Assembly: GCF_013141775.1 (NCBI RefSeq)
Contig: NZ_WHOB01000012.1
Coordinates: 209,698 to 273,697, forward strand
Direction: 5' to 3'
DNA length: 64,000 nucleotides
Source: Paenibacillus phytohabitans
GTDB lineage: Bacteria > Bacillota > Bacilli > Paenibacillales > Paenibacillaceae
A program made the translations under genes and the position numbers. Of the stretch, positions 17,850 through 26,173 are shown piece by piece. The notes below the pieces were generated by a model, which did no database searches, was not told where the DNA came from, and saw only the letters and a list, made by a program, of their open reading frames with translations. Numbering within the stretch: position 1 is the first letter of the stretch; every line of letters begins with the position of its first letter.

Positions 17850-18512
17850 ATGTCTCCCCGACTGACGGATCACCGGAAAGAACAGCGAAGCCGGCAGATA
17901 TTAGATGCTGCTAAAAGCGTATTTATCAGAAAAGGCTACGGATCGGTCTCTCTGAAGGATATTATCGAGGAAACCGGCATGAGCAGGGGCTGGATTTACC
18001 TCTATTATCAAACGAAAGAAGAGATTTTTGAAGCATTGCTGGATCATCAGGATCTTGAGTATGAACAGTATCTTGAATATTTGACGGCTGCTTCATCACC
18101 CGTTTGGCAAATCATTGTCACACTATATACCCAGCAGCTTCATGATTTGGAGCAAACGGAGGGCGGTGGAATGGTGCCTGCCTTTTATGAATATTTTCTA
18201 GTCGGCTGGCGCGATTCTTCACGCAGAGAGATGCTTAAACAACGGTATGAAAGAGGCATTGTCCGCTTTGCAGATTTGCTCCGGTTGGGGGTAAGCCGCG
18301 GCGAATTCAATCCGGTCATGGATCTTGGTCAGATATCCAGACTGGTCTCATCCTTTCAGGAAGGTATCGTTACACATTCTATTACAGTGGGCACCAGACA
18401 AGCGGGTACCCGCCTGCAATTCAATGCACTCCTTAACTATCTGTACAGTCTGCTTCAACCGTCAGCGGGTAAAGCAAAGGATTTCTTTGATTTGGGGGAG
18501 GAACTATTATGA
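17850..18512 (+). CDS. TetR/AcrR family transcriptional regulator (YfiR-like)
   Basis: A 220-residue repressor with an N-terminal TetR helix-turn-helix at about residues 14-60 (ILDAAKSVFIRKGYGSVSLK, then MSRGWIYLYYQTKEEIF) and a helical ligand-binding C-terminal domain of no recognised specificity. GGAAAGGCGG precedes the ATG. The stop overlaps the start of the MFS transporter gene by four bases, the arrangement of the B. subtilis yfiR-yfiS pair. The perfect palindrome just upstream is its likely operator. It probably controls itself and the exporter, and perhaps the divergent lipopeptide operon, since the operator sits between the two promoters. Confidence 0.93.
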   Translation: MSPRLTDHRKEQRSRQILDAAKSVFIRKGYGSVSLKDIIEETGMSRGWIYLYYQTKEEIFEALLDHQDLEYEQYLEYLTAASSPVWQIIVTLYTQQLHDLEQTEGGGMVPAFYEYFLVGWRDSSRREMLKQRYERGIVRFADLLRLGVSRGEFNPVMDLGQISRLVSSFQEGIVTHSITVGTRQAGTRLQFNALLNYLYSLLQPSAGKAKDFFDLGEELL

Positions 18513-19789
18513 AGTCACTTTTTCGCAATCCTGTATTCTGCAAGCTGTTTTTTGCAGCTTTTGCTTCTCAGCTGGGTACGGTGGTTGGCAACATGGCTTT
18601 TGCCTATTATCTGGTAGACCGGTTCAGCGAACGCCCCTCCCTGGCAACCACTGCGGAGCTGATGTATTCCCTGCCTACGCTGGCTGTATTCTGGATCGTT
18701 GGGGTTGCGGCCGACCGGTTCGACCGTAAGCATATCGCTGCATACAGTGATTGGATCCGTGCTGGATTGACCTTACTGCTGCTGTTATTCGTACATTACG
18801 ATTTAATTGTGCTATGTTTTCTGGTTTTGTTTCTGCGCAGCTCGATCTCCAAATTTTTTGGTCCGGCTGAGATGGGGCTGCTGCAGGGAAGCATAGGTCA
18901 TGACCAGTATGTTCAGGCCTCCGGTTTGAACCAGATCGTTATGGGAATGTTCATGTTATTCGGGATGAGTCTGGGAGCGACCGCTTATCATTTTATTGGA
19001 ATTCAAGGCGCTATCATCGTTGATTGTGTCAGTTTTCTAATTTCGGGTCTGCTGCTGGCCTGGGGGGATTTCCCCGAGAATGCCCGGATGCCTAACGGTA
19101 AGAACCGTATTCGCGAGCTCCGCTTTTCGCACCTCATTACAGATTTCTCGCAAGGTCTTCGCTATATCGCCGGAAATCGGCTGCTTCTCGTACTGATCAG
19201 CGGGTTTTTGTTCTTTGGGATCGTAAATGGTGTGTTTGCAGTGCTTCCGATTTTTGCAATGAAGTATAAGCTGAGCCCGGATAATTATGTTGTTTATTCC
19301 TCGATGATTACCGTTTTTCTTGGCATCGGCTTCCTGGTGGGCAGTATTCTCGGCCCGCGTCTCATTGCCCGCTTCACGCGGACTCCGGTACTTATAACGG
19401 GATTATTCGCAGCAAGCCTGCTTATCGGCGGCCTGGGTTTTGCCGGGCAGGTCGAGGTATACCTGGCTATTGTCCTGCTCGCGGGTATTGCTATTGCGCC
19501 AATTAATATCGTTCTTGGCAGCTGGATGCCTGAACTGGTTCCCGCCCGTAATATGGGCCGGGTTAATGCTTTGATTGATCCGGTTATGATGCTGGGCCAC
19601 TCCATGGCACTAAGCATAGTCGCCCTGGCCTTTCCGGCCTGGATTTCAGTGACTTGGCTGCATTATATACTCGCGCTTTGTACAGTAGGCGTCAGCTTCT
19701 TCTATCTTTTTTCACTTCCTTCCCTCGTCCGCAGGCTTGGGGTTCAAACGGCTGCAGAACACGAGGCATCGCACAGTGAACCGGCTTGA
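18509..19789 (+). CDS. MFS transporter (MefA/YfiS-like efflux protein)
   Basis: A 426-residue membrane protein with about 12 hydrophobic segments and the MFS loop 2-3 signature GVAADRFDRKH near residue 70. It resembles the macrolide-efflux/YfiS branch of the superfamily, which exports small amphiphilic molecules by proton antiport. It is translationally coupled to the preceding TetR gene (ATGA overlap) and followed by a strong terminator, so the two form a closed unit. Its position beside the lipopeptide operon suggests export or self-protection. The sequence itself does not prove the substrate. Confidence 0.92.
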   Translation: MKSLFRNPVFCKLFFAAFASQLGTVVGNMAFAYYLVDRFSERPSLATTAELMYSLPTLAVFWIVGVAADRFDRKHIAAYSDWIRAGLTLLLLLFVHYDLIVLCFLVLFLRSSISKFFGPAEMGLLQGSIGHDQYVQASGLNQIVMGMFMLFGMSLGATAYHFIGIQGAIIVDCVSFLISGLLLAWGDFPENARMPNGKNRIRELRFSHLITDFSQGLRYIAGNRLLLVLISGFLFFGIVNGVFAVLPIFAMKYKLSPDNYVVYSSMITVFLGIGFLVGSILGPRLIARFTRTPVLITGLFAASLLIGGLGFAGQVEVYLAIVLLAGIAIAPINIVLGSWMPELVPARNMGRVNALIDPVMMLGHSMALSIVALAFPAWISVTWLHYILALCTVGVSFFYLFSLPSLVRRLGVQTAAEHEASHSEPA

Positions 19790-19832
19790 GATGACTATCT
19801 TTGTTGAACTAACGCCCTTTGTTAGCCCCGTT

Positions 19833-19887
19833 AAAAAAAAGAGCGGTCCTTTAAGTCACTGAAGTGACTTGAAGAACCGTCCTTTTT
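19833..19887. terminator. Bidirectional intrinsic terminator between convergent genes
   Basis: The stem has an inner AAGTCAC/GTGACTT pair and an outer CGGTCCTT/AAGAACCG pair with one G-U. It is flanked by an A-run (19833-19840) on the left and a T-run (19883-19887) on the right, so it can serve both the plus-strand MFS gene and the minus-strand beta-helix gene. Nothing else is evident in 19790-19971. Confidence 0.85.
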
Positions 19888-19971
19888 GAATTGCTGCCTC
19901 TCTATATCACAGTAACTATCGTAATCCGGTTCACCGCTTCAATTCTATAGCTGACTCCTTGAATGTATCGG

Positions 19972-22900
19972 CTACTCCTGCACCGCCGTCAGCACCAGGT
20001 CGTCGAAATGGACTTCACCGGCGGCGCTGCCTTTATACAGATAAATCGTGGCGCTGGTGCTGGCGCTTCCTGTTGTGAATTCAATTTCTTTGTGCACATA
20101 TCCTGTGCCCTGCTCGAAGCCCCAGGCATCCGTGAATGTGCCGCCGTAATTCTTGACCCCAAATACCGCTACACCGCCGTCTGCACTTTGTCCTAAGCCG
20201 GACAGCCTGTAGGTCGTGTCCGGAAGCAGGCCGGAGACCGTCTGCTCCATGCCTGAAGCCGGCCCGCTTAGCCTTGCGGAGTATTCTCCTGTATACGGGG
20301 CAGTGTCTGAGATCGCAGCACCATTATAATGGACTGCCCAGCCGGTGAAATCACCGCTCTCGAAGCCGGGGTTCTGCAGCAGGTTGACAGGCTCCGGTTC
20401 CGGTTCGGTCTCCGCCGGAATGAACTTGAAATAATCATAGTTCGCCGTAAATCCTGTACCGCCTCCCGTGAACAGGCCGATCTTCGGCTCCGCAATTTCC
20501 ACTGTCTGATCCGCTCCGGCCTGCTGGTAGCTCACACCGTCAGCGGAATAGAAGCCGCTGTACGTATTGCCCGTCTTCACGAGTCTGAGGTATACGGCCG
20601 AGCCCAGAGTATCGGCAGTTTCGACATGCTGCCGCACGGTATTTTTTTGTGCGGTGAACTGGAATTCGTTGCCGGTGCCGTACATCCGGGTAATCCGGAC
20701 GAAGGTCGCATCGCTCTCATAGACAATCAGGCCGCCCTGGGCCCATGGGGACGCCGGTAATCCCGTCAGCTTAGTCTCTAAGGTCCAGTCCCCTTCAGGC
20801 GCTCCGGTGAGCAGAAGATTCTTGGCCGTTGCAGCCCCCTCTGCGATTTCCCCGCTCTCTGCTGTTATCCGCATAGAGCCGGGATTTGCCGTCAGCGACC
20901 AGGCTGCGCTGTTCTCCCTAACCCAAGTCCACTGACCATCCAGATCGGGCCCGGCGAATTCGTCACTTCCGCCTTCGGTGAACACCGGTTCGGCGGGACC
21001 GGCAGGAGATGCGCTGAATTGAATCAATTCCAGATCGTCGAACGTCACTTGCCCCGCCCCTCCGGCTTTGTACAGAAATATTGTAGCGCTGGTGCTGGAG
21101 GCCCCTGTAGTAAATGTAATTTCCTTGCGGGTATATGCAGCTGCAGTCATATAGACACTCTGTTCGGCGTTGCCGTGGTTCTTCACTCCGAATACGGCCG
21201 AGCCGCCGCCGCTGGCTGCGCCATAAGCGTATAGCTTATACATGGTGTTCGGATGCAGTCCGCCAATGTTCTGCTCCATTCCTGCATAGTTGCCGGTAAG
21301 TGCCGCTGCATAGGTTCCGGTATGTGCTCCGGTGTTTACGATAGAAGCTCCATTGTAATGAAGCGGCCAGTTGCTGAAATCACCTGTCTCAAACCCCGGA
21401 TTGAGCAGCAGATTACTCTGGGAAGGCGGCTGTGGCAGCGGAGGCAGATTGTTCGGGTCCAGCCCCGCTCCCTCGTAGGCCCCAATATTGGGAGCAGTGC
21501 CTGCCGGAACAGAATTGCCGAAATAATCGCTGCCGCCGTTGCTGCTGATGATTCTGCCGCTGCCAATGGCCGGAGAGGTATTCAGCAGCTGATAACCGGC
21601 CAGCGTGCCGCGTCCGATGCCACCCGAGGCTGGCGAAGCGAGCTTCGGATCAGTGGTGATTTTGTGCGGGTCAGCCGGTTCGCTGGATGGATGGTTGCCG
21701 TAGAACAGATTATTATCGAATATGTTGCCGGTGCTGGAGCCGAACTGGTATCCCCCGGTGCCCAGATTATAGATCAGGTTGTTGTAAAAGGCCGTATTTG
21801 AAGCATAGCCATCCCAAAAGCCGTAATTGACCACCTTGGTGCTGGAAGTGAGCGGCAGATAGACCGTATTATTATAGAACTTCGCGCCGTTGACCGGGCC
21901 GTTCAGATTGAACACCGCACCGCCGTCATTCTCGCTGATATTATAGCGGACGACCGCATTGGTATTGTAATTGGAGGCAGTTGTCCCGTCATTGACGACC
22001 AGTACCATCCCCCCTGCGTTATGGTGACTGTAATTGTACTGGATAATAGTGCCGTCACTGTTATAATCCGCATCAAAGGCCATTGCGTCGCCGCCGGGGG
22101 CGGTGTTGTAGACTTCATTGTACTGGATGACCGCATCCTTCGTGCCCCATACCCACAGCGGCACATGGTATCCGGACGCGCGGACATGGGTATCGTACAC
22201 CACATTATGCTCAATGACCCCGCCCGTCGTATTGAGCACAACCGCCCCGTCGGCAGCCACATCGTTAATGACATTATTCTGCACCTTAAGACCGGTGGAG
22301 TAGGTGCGCTGTGCTCCATTCAGATAGATTCCTACACTGTCGAGCGAATAGATGTGATTATTCTTGATGACCACGTCCGACACATGCAGATCCCAGTCCG
22401 GACCCCAGACGATAATTCCGCCGTTATGCACATAATCGGTGGCTGTTGTCCCTTTGACCTGATGGATATCGAGATTCTCGAACACGAAATGCTTATAGAC
22501 CTTGGGATTGGTCCAGCTTCCGCTGCTTCCGCTGACATGAATGCCTCTGCGCTCGCCCGGACTGGCTGCATTATTGGTAATCTCGAGATTACGGACCTCC
22601 CACTGCTCCTGATTGTAGAAATATACGGCAGCGGCGGCACCACCACCTGCAATCAACGGCTTGGCCCCTTCGCTGTACCGGTCAATCTGAATCGGGCTGC
22701 CTTCGCTGCCGGAGCCCTGGGGTGACAGCGTCCCCGTCCAGACTCCGCCCGCCTTGAACAGAATACGGTCGCCGGGATGAAAGACGGTAGCATTCACTTT
22801 GTCCAGCGTCTTCCAGGCCTGGGCTTCGGAGCTGCCTGTGTTGCTGTCGCTGCCCCCTGCCGAATCGACATAATAGGATGTACCGTCTGCGCGGACCGTT

Positions 22901-22989
22901 GACGGGACTAATACGGACAGTACAGATGCCAGAATCAGGATTGCCGTCAAAATCAGCTTGTTCATCTGATGCCATGGTCTTCTTGTCAT
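19972..22989 (-). CDS. Secreted right-handed beta-helix polysaccharide-active enzyme with two carbohydrate-binding modules and a DUF1349-like domain
   Basis: A 1,005-residue exported protein. The signal peptide covers about 1-35 (MNKLILTAILILASVLSVLV...RADG). Residues 37-505 form a parallel beta-helix of the pectate-lyase/polysaccharide-lyase type, beginning SYYVDSAGGSDSNTG and rich in repeated NNVI/NHIY turns. A CBM4/9-like jelly-roll follows at about 527-655 (LLNPGFETGDFSNWPLHYNG), a concanavalin-like DUF1349/GH43-C2 domain at 668-865, then a second copy of the jelly-roll at 873-1005 (LLQNPGFESGDFTGWAVHYNG). GGGAGG ten bases before the ATG supports this start. It lies 32 bases behind the SurA-like gene, at the end of a sugar-importer and two-component locus. 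It probably cleaves an extracellular plant polysaccharide, but family and substrate cannot be fixed by eye. Confidence 0.88.
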   Translation of the reverse strand: MTRRPWHQMNKLILTAILILASVLSVLVPSTVRADGTSYYVDSAGGSDSNTGSSEAQAWKTLDKVNATVFHPGDRILFKAGGVWTGTLSPQGSGSEGSPIQIDRYSEGAKPLIAGGGAAAAVYFYNQEQWEVRNLEITNNAASPGERRGIHVSGSSGSWTNPKVYKHFVFENLDIHQVKGTTATDYVHNGGIIVWGPDWDLHVSDVVIKNNHIYSLDSVGIYLNGAQRTYSTGLKVQNNVINDVAADGAVVLNTTGGVIEHNVVYDTHVRASGYHVPLWVWGTKDAVIQYNEVYNTAPGGDAMAFDADYNSDGTIIQYNYSHHNAGGMVLVVNDGTTASNYNTNAVVRYNISENDGGAVFNLNGPVNGAKFYNNTVYLPLTSSTKVVNYGFWDGYASNTAFYNNLIYNLGTGGYQFGSSTGNIFDNNLFYGNHPSSEPADPHKITTDPKLASPASGGIGRGTLAGYQLLNTSPAIGSGRIISSNGGSDYFGNSVPAGTAPNIGAYEGAGLDPNNLPPLPQPPSQSNLLLNPGFETGDFSNWPLHYNGASIVNTGAHTGTYAAALTGNYAGMEQNIGGLHPNTMYKLYAYGAASGGGSAVFGVKNHGNAEQSVYMTAAAYTRKEITFTTGASSTSATIFLYKAGGAGQVTFDDLELIQFSASPAGPAEPVFTEGGSDEFAGPDLDGQWTWVRENSAAWSLTANPGSMRITAESGEIAEGAATAKNLLLTGAPEGDWTLETKLTGLPASPWAQGGLIVYESDATFVRITRMYGTGNEFQFTAQKNTVRQHVETADTLGSAVYLRLVKTGNTYSGFYSADGVSYQQAGADQTVEIAEPKIGLFTGGGTGFTANYDYFKFIPAETEPEPEPVNLLQNPGFESGDFTGWAVHYNGAAISDTAPYTGEYSARLSGPASGMEQTVSGLLPDTTYRLSGLGQSADGGVAVFGVKNYGGTFTDAWGFEQGTGYVHKEIEFTTGSASTSATIYLYKGSAAGEVHFDDLVLTAVQE

Positions 22990-23021
22990 CTTGTCTTAAA
23001 CCTCCCGATATGAATGGTATG

Positions 23022-24167
23022 CTACTGCATTTGCAGGCCGGAATATCCCGGCTCCGTTAGCTCAATCCGGGCGGAACGGATTCGCTGCTCCAGTTCCCGC
23101 CCGAAGCCTGTCTCCGCCGCCGCTTTCCCTTTCCGCTCCGCCGCTGCTGTTTCTGGCTTCTGCGGTTTTACATCGCCAAGCACCGCCATTACCCATTCCC
23201 CTGTGAAGCCTTCATCCATGACCGGGCTGATCTCGCCGGACTCCCGCTCACTGGTTAGCCAGGTGTACAGCTGGCCCTGCTCGCGGAAATACACTCTGGC
23301 GTTTGCGCTGTCCAGACTTTCACTGCTTAGAGTCAAGTCAGGAAAGGAAGCGTTATCATTTCTCAGTTTTGAAATCGCCTCTTCCGGGCTTCTGCCCTCA
23401 AGAAGCAACTGACGCACCTCAGACAGAAGCTGTTGTGTTCCCGGCTTGTTATCCGCTACACCTTGCCCTTTGCTCCGGTATGCTATGGAAATGCGGGTAA
23501 ACGTAAGCTCTTGTTCCTCAGAAATGCTGCTAACCTGATCCTCCCGTGCCGGTTCATCTTCCCGTCCGTGTTCCCCAGGCACTGTCATCCTCTCCCGAAG
23601 CGCAACCTCCAGATTGCTCAGATAGTACGGGATGAAGCTGCCTTCATCCAGCTCGGCCGGACCAAACACCGCTATCCCGGCAGCCGCTGCCTGAGCCCGC
23701 CGTTTGTTCTCGCGTTCCATCTCAGAGAGCAGCCCGTCAAAGTCCGTGCTGTCAACAAGCCCTCCTTCATACCCCATCTCCAGCAGAATCCGGCTTCGTG
23801 TCCAGGACGTAAGCGCCTCACGCTTGAGCAGCTCCAGCGGATTCACCCCGTCAATCTCCAGCTCCCAGAAGTTCTCTTCATACGCCTGATGGTAAGTATC
23901 CCGGAAGTATTCAATCACCTGCGTGCGCTGGAGTCCCATCGCATACTTCAGTTCCGCCGCCGTCACTGCATGCCCGTTGATCCGTGCCACCTCGGTGTCC
24001 ATTGTCATCCGCTCCGTTATGCCCAGTTGAGCCTTGGTGGAAGCATTCTCCTTTCCCTCAGGCCCAACGAGCCTTTCCGGGACTCCGCCTCCGCTTAACA
24101 GCAGGACAACGGCCAGACACAGCGGGACACCCGAAGCTGCGGCAGCTCTGCTTTTTGTCCATTTCAC
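23022..24167 (-). CDS. SurA/PrsA-like peptidyl-prolyl isomerase-type protein, membrane-anchored or exported
   Basis: A 381-residue protein with an N-terminal hydrophobic segment (about 12-27) but no lipobox cysteine (LLLSGGGVPE where LxxC would be). The segment INGHAVTAAELKYAMGLQR (about 63-81) followed by long charged helices is typical of the SurA N-terminal chaperone domain. The second half (TFTRISIAYRSKG onward) looks like a weak rotamase-type domain. It starts with GTG, eight bases after GGTGGGAG. It sits between a sugar-binding lipoprotein and a secreted beta-helix enzyme in the same direction, so a role in folding the secreted enzyme is plausible but inferred. Confidence 0.75.
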   Translation of the reverse strand: MKWTKSRAAAASGVPLCLAVVLLLSGGGVPERLVGPEGKENASTKAQLGITERMTMDTEVARINGHAVTAAELKYAMGLQRTQVIEYFRDTYHQAYEENFWELEIDGVNPLELLKREALTSWTRSRILLEMGYEGGLVDSTDFDGLLSEMERENKRRAQAAAAGIAVFGPAELDEGSFIPYYLSNLEVALRERMTVPGEHGREDEPAREDQVSSISEEQELTFTRISIAYRSKGQGVADNKPGTQQLLSEVRQLLLEGRSPEEAISKLRNDNASFPDLTLSSESLDSANARVYFREQGQLYTWLTSERESGEISPVMDEGFTGEWVMAVLGDVKPQKPETAAAERKGKAAAETGFGRELEQRIRSARIELTEPGYSGLQMQ

Positions 24168-24222
24168 CGCATTCTCCCACCTTCCTTAACAGGTATACAT
24201 TGCATATTCACCAGGCAGCAAA

Positions 24223-24268
24223 AAGGAGGAGGATGATCCCGGCTTCCCGTCCGTTTCTCCTCCTCCTT
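24223..24268 (-). terminator. Intrinsic terminator behind the binding-protein gene
   Basis: Exact 11-base arms (24223-24233 and 24258-24268, AAGGAGGAGGA and its complement) with a 24-base loop. On the minus strand a T-run follows. It may attenuate rather than end transcription, since the SurA-like gene continues in the same direction. Confidence 0.6.
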
Positions 24269-24334
24269 CCGGCTAGCGTCCGGCAACAGCAGTCCTGCAG
24301 CTTTAGCCCAGATAACTCCTGCTGGGTTCGCCTG

Positions 24335-26062
24335 TCACTTCGTGCTGTCAAACCATTCATTGGCTTCCTTCGTCATCTGCTCTCCGCCAATGCTGTACCA
24401 TTCCTTGACGAATGTATCGAAATCCTCCAGCGGCTTGCGGCCGTAGATGATCGCCATGATCGCCTCTCCTTCAAGCTTCGTTGTGATGCCTCCCTTGGAC
24501 TGCATCGCCGGTGTACTGGCTCCAAGGAACTTGGGCGCCCAGTAGCTGTCCTTGGCCCATCCATCGACGACGATCTGCGCCGCCTTCAGAATATCGGGAT
24601 TGCCAAGAGCCGCAGCTTCAGCCTCTGTAAGATTTCCCTGTTCCAGCAAATCCCCCTTGTCTGCGGATTGCTGCAGCACACTGAACGGGTCCTTCGGCTC
24701 ATACAGGAAGTATTTGTAGACCCCTACCGAGCCTCCGGGGATATCCTCGCTAACCGTGGAGACCGTTCCGTCCGCCTTAAGGGTATAGTCATAGTCTTCA
24801 GCCCAGCCGTGCTCGAATTCGCTGCCTGGTTCTTTGTCCACTCCGGCGAACAGACGGTTGAGATACAGGAACAGAGCATCGGTATGCTCAAAGCCTTGCC
24901 TTACCAGCATCCCTCCCTTCAGGAACGTGGTATCACGCGCTCCTGCCTTGCCATTCTCAGTGGGGATGGGGTAGGGCTTCATCGTTGCTCCCGGCACGTT
25001 CTTCTGCAGGTCAGGAACCGGCCAGCTGCCCATCCAATACGGAGCCACCACGACCCCTACCCGTCCCTGGCCAATCAGCTCGGCGAGCTTGTTCTCATCG
25101 TGCAGCCCGGCCTCCTTGGAGATATAGCCCTTCTGGTACCAGTTCCGCATTACCTCAAGGCCCTTCTTCATCTCTGGTACGGTCGAACCATGCACCAGCT
25201 TACCGTCCGCGCCCTGGTTCCACTGGTAAGGAACGGTTCCGAACGGCCCGAAGATCCAGGTGCTCTCCCCGAGCCAGCCTGCCAGCGGATTCGGGTGGCC
25301 GCCGCCCGAGCCAAGACTCACGCCAAGCGGAATGATAGAATCCGTATTGCCCGGCTTCTTATCTAGCAGCGCCTGCATGAAGGCTTCCAGCTCCTCAAAG
25401 GTCGACGGTGCCTGCATCCCCAGTTCGTCCAGCCAGTCCTGGCGGACCCACATGACAGCATTATCGTTCCCGGCGTTGGCAAAGTAAGGCAGGCCCATAT
25501 GCTTACCCTCGAAGGTAACCTGGCTCCAGATCAGCGGGTGGGAGCTGAAGATCTCCTTCACGCGGTCCGAGGCATACTTGTCGAAATCCGCTGAAACATC
25601 CTTGTAGGCTCCGGATTCGATCAGCTCATTCATCAGTCCGATATCCATCGTTGTGACGACATCCGGCAGCTCCTGCTTGGCTGTCAGCATCAGCCGCATC
25701 TTGGTGGCGAACTGCTCGCCGGGCACCTCCCACAGATGCTGGATATCAATCCCCAGCTGCTCCTTCGCCCAACGGGTATGCACATTGTCACTCAGTGTCT
25801 CCCCGTTTTTGTACTTGAAGCTGGAATCCGTAGCTGTAACGGTAGTGATGGTGACCGGAGTTTCGAAGCGGTATGTCCCGTCCTTGATCCCTTGAATCCG
25901 GGCAGCGTCTCCCTCCGCCTCCGCAGGCGTAGACGGCTGGGCGGATGACGGCGGCGCTGTGCCGGCAGCTCCGTTGCTGCCGTTCGGTGAACAGGCTGTG
26001 AGCAGCGACAGCAGCAGCGTTGCCGACAATAGCAGCGCGAACCTTTTTTTTGTCCTCTTCAT
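24335..26062 (-). CDS. Extracellular sugar-binding lipoprotein (family 1, LplA-like)
   Basis: A 575-residue substrate-binding protein of an ABC sugar importer, anchored by lipid at Cys24 (LLTAC). An upstream in-frame ATG at 26104 would add 14 residues, but GGGAGG lies just before the ATG at 26062 and a normal lipoprotein signal starts there. Segments such as WVRQDWLDELGMQAPSTFEE and QWNQGADGKLVHG are typical of the large Paenibacillus/Bacillus LplA-type proteins that bind oligosaccharides. The gene follows the histidine kinase and response regulator genes on the minus strand, and its permeases diverge from 29647. A cre-like site lies about 50 bases upstream. Confidence 0.93.
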   Translation of the reverse strand: MKRTKKRFALLLSATLLLSLLTACSPNGSNGAAGTAPPSSAQPSTPAEAEGDAARIQGIKDGTYRFETPVTITTVTATDSSFKYKNGETLSDNVHTRWAKEQLGIDIQHLWEVPGEQFATKMRLMLTAKQELPDVVTTMDIGLMNELIESGAYKDVSADFDKYASDRVKEIFSSHPLIWSQVTFEGKHMGLPYFANAGNDNAVMWVRQDWLDELGMQAPSTFEELEAFMQALLDKKPGNTDSIIPLGVSLGSGGGHPNPLAGWLGESTWIFGPFGTVPYQWNQGADGKLVHGSTVPEMKKGLEVMRNWYQKGYISKEAGLHDENKLAELIGQGRVGVVVAPYWMGSWPVPDLQKNVPGATMKPYPIPTENGKAGARDTTFLKGGMLVRQGFEHTDALFLYLNRLFAGVDKEPGSEFEHGWAEDYDYTLKADGTVSTVSEDIPGGSVGVYKYFLYEPKDPFSVLQQSADKGDLLEQGNLTEAEAAALGNPDILKAAQIVVDGWAKDSYWAPKFLGASTPAMQSKGGITTKLEGEAIMAIIYGRKPLEDFDTFVKEWYSIGGEQMTKEANEWFDSTK

Positions 26063-26108
26063 GCAAGAGCCTCCCTGTGTTCCTGTAATCTCTGACGCAT
26101 TCATCTTA

Positions 26109-26122
26109 TTACAACGCTTTCA
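26109..26122 (-). promoter_or_regulatory. Candidate cre (CcpA) site
   Basis: TGAAAGCGTTGTAA on the minus strand matches the cre consensus TGWNANCGNTNWCA at all but one fixed position. It lies directly upstream of the binding-protein gene. This predicts catabolite repression of the transporter. Prediction by motif only. Confidence 0.5.
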
Positions 26123-26173
26123 CGGGAGTAAGAGAGAAAGATTTAAGGTGATATGGTAAATTCTTAAGCATTG

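Noticed and set aside
22021..22725. Plus-strand open frame of 234 codons
   Set aside because: Opposite the beta-helix repeats of the 19972-22989 gene. Its repetitiveness mirrors the coding strand and it has no start signal.
23984..25366. Long open frame on the plus strand (460 codons)
   Set aside because: Antisense to the SurA-like and binding-protein genes; composition is low-complexity, no family resemblance, no ribosome-binding site. A shadow of the GC-rich genes on the other strand.
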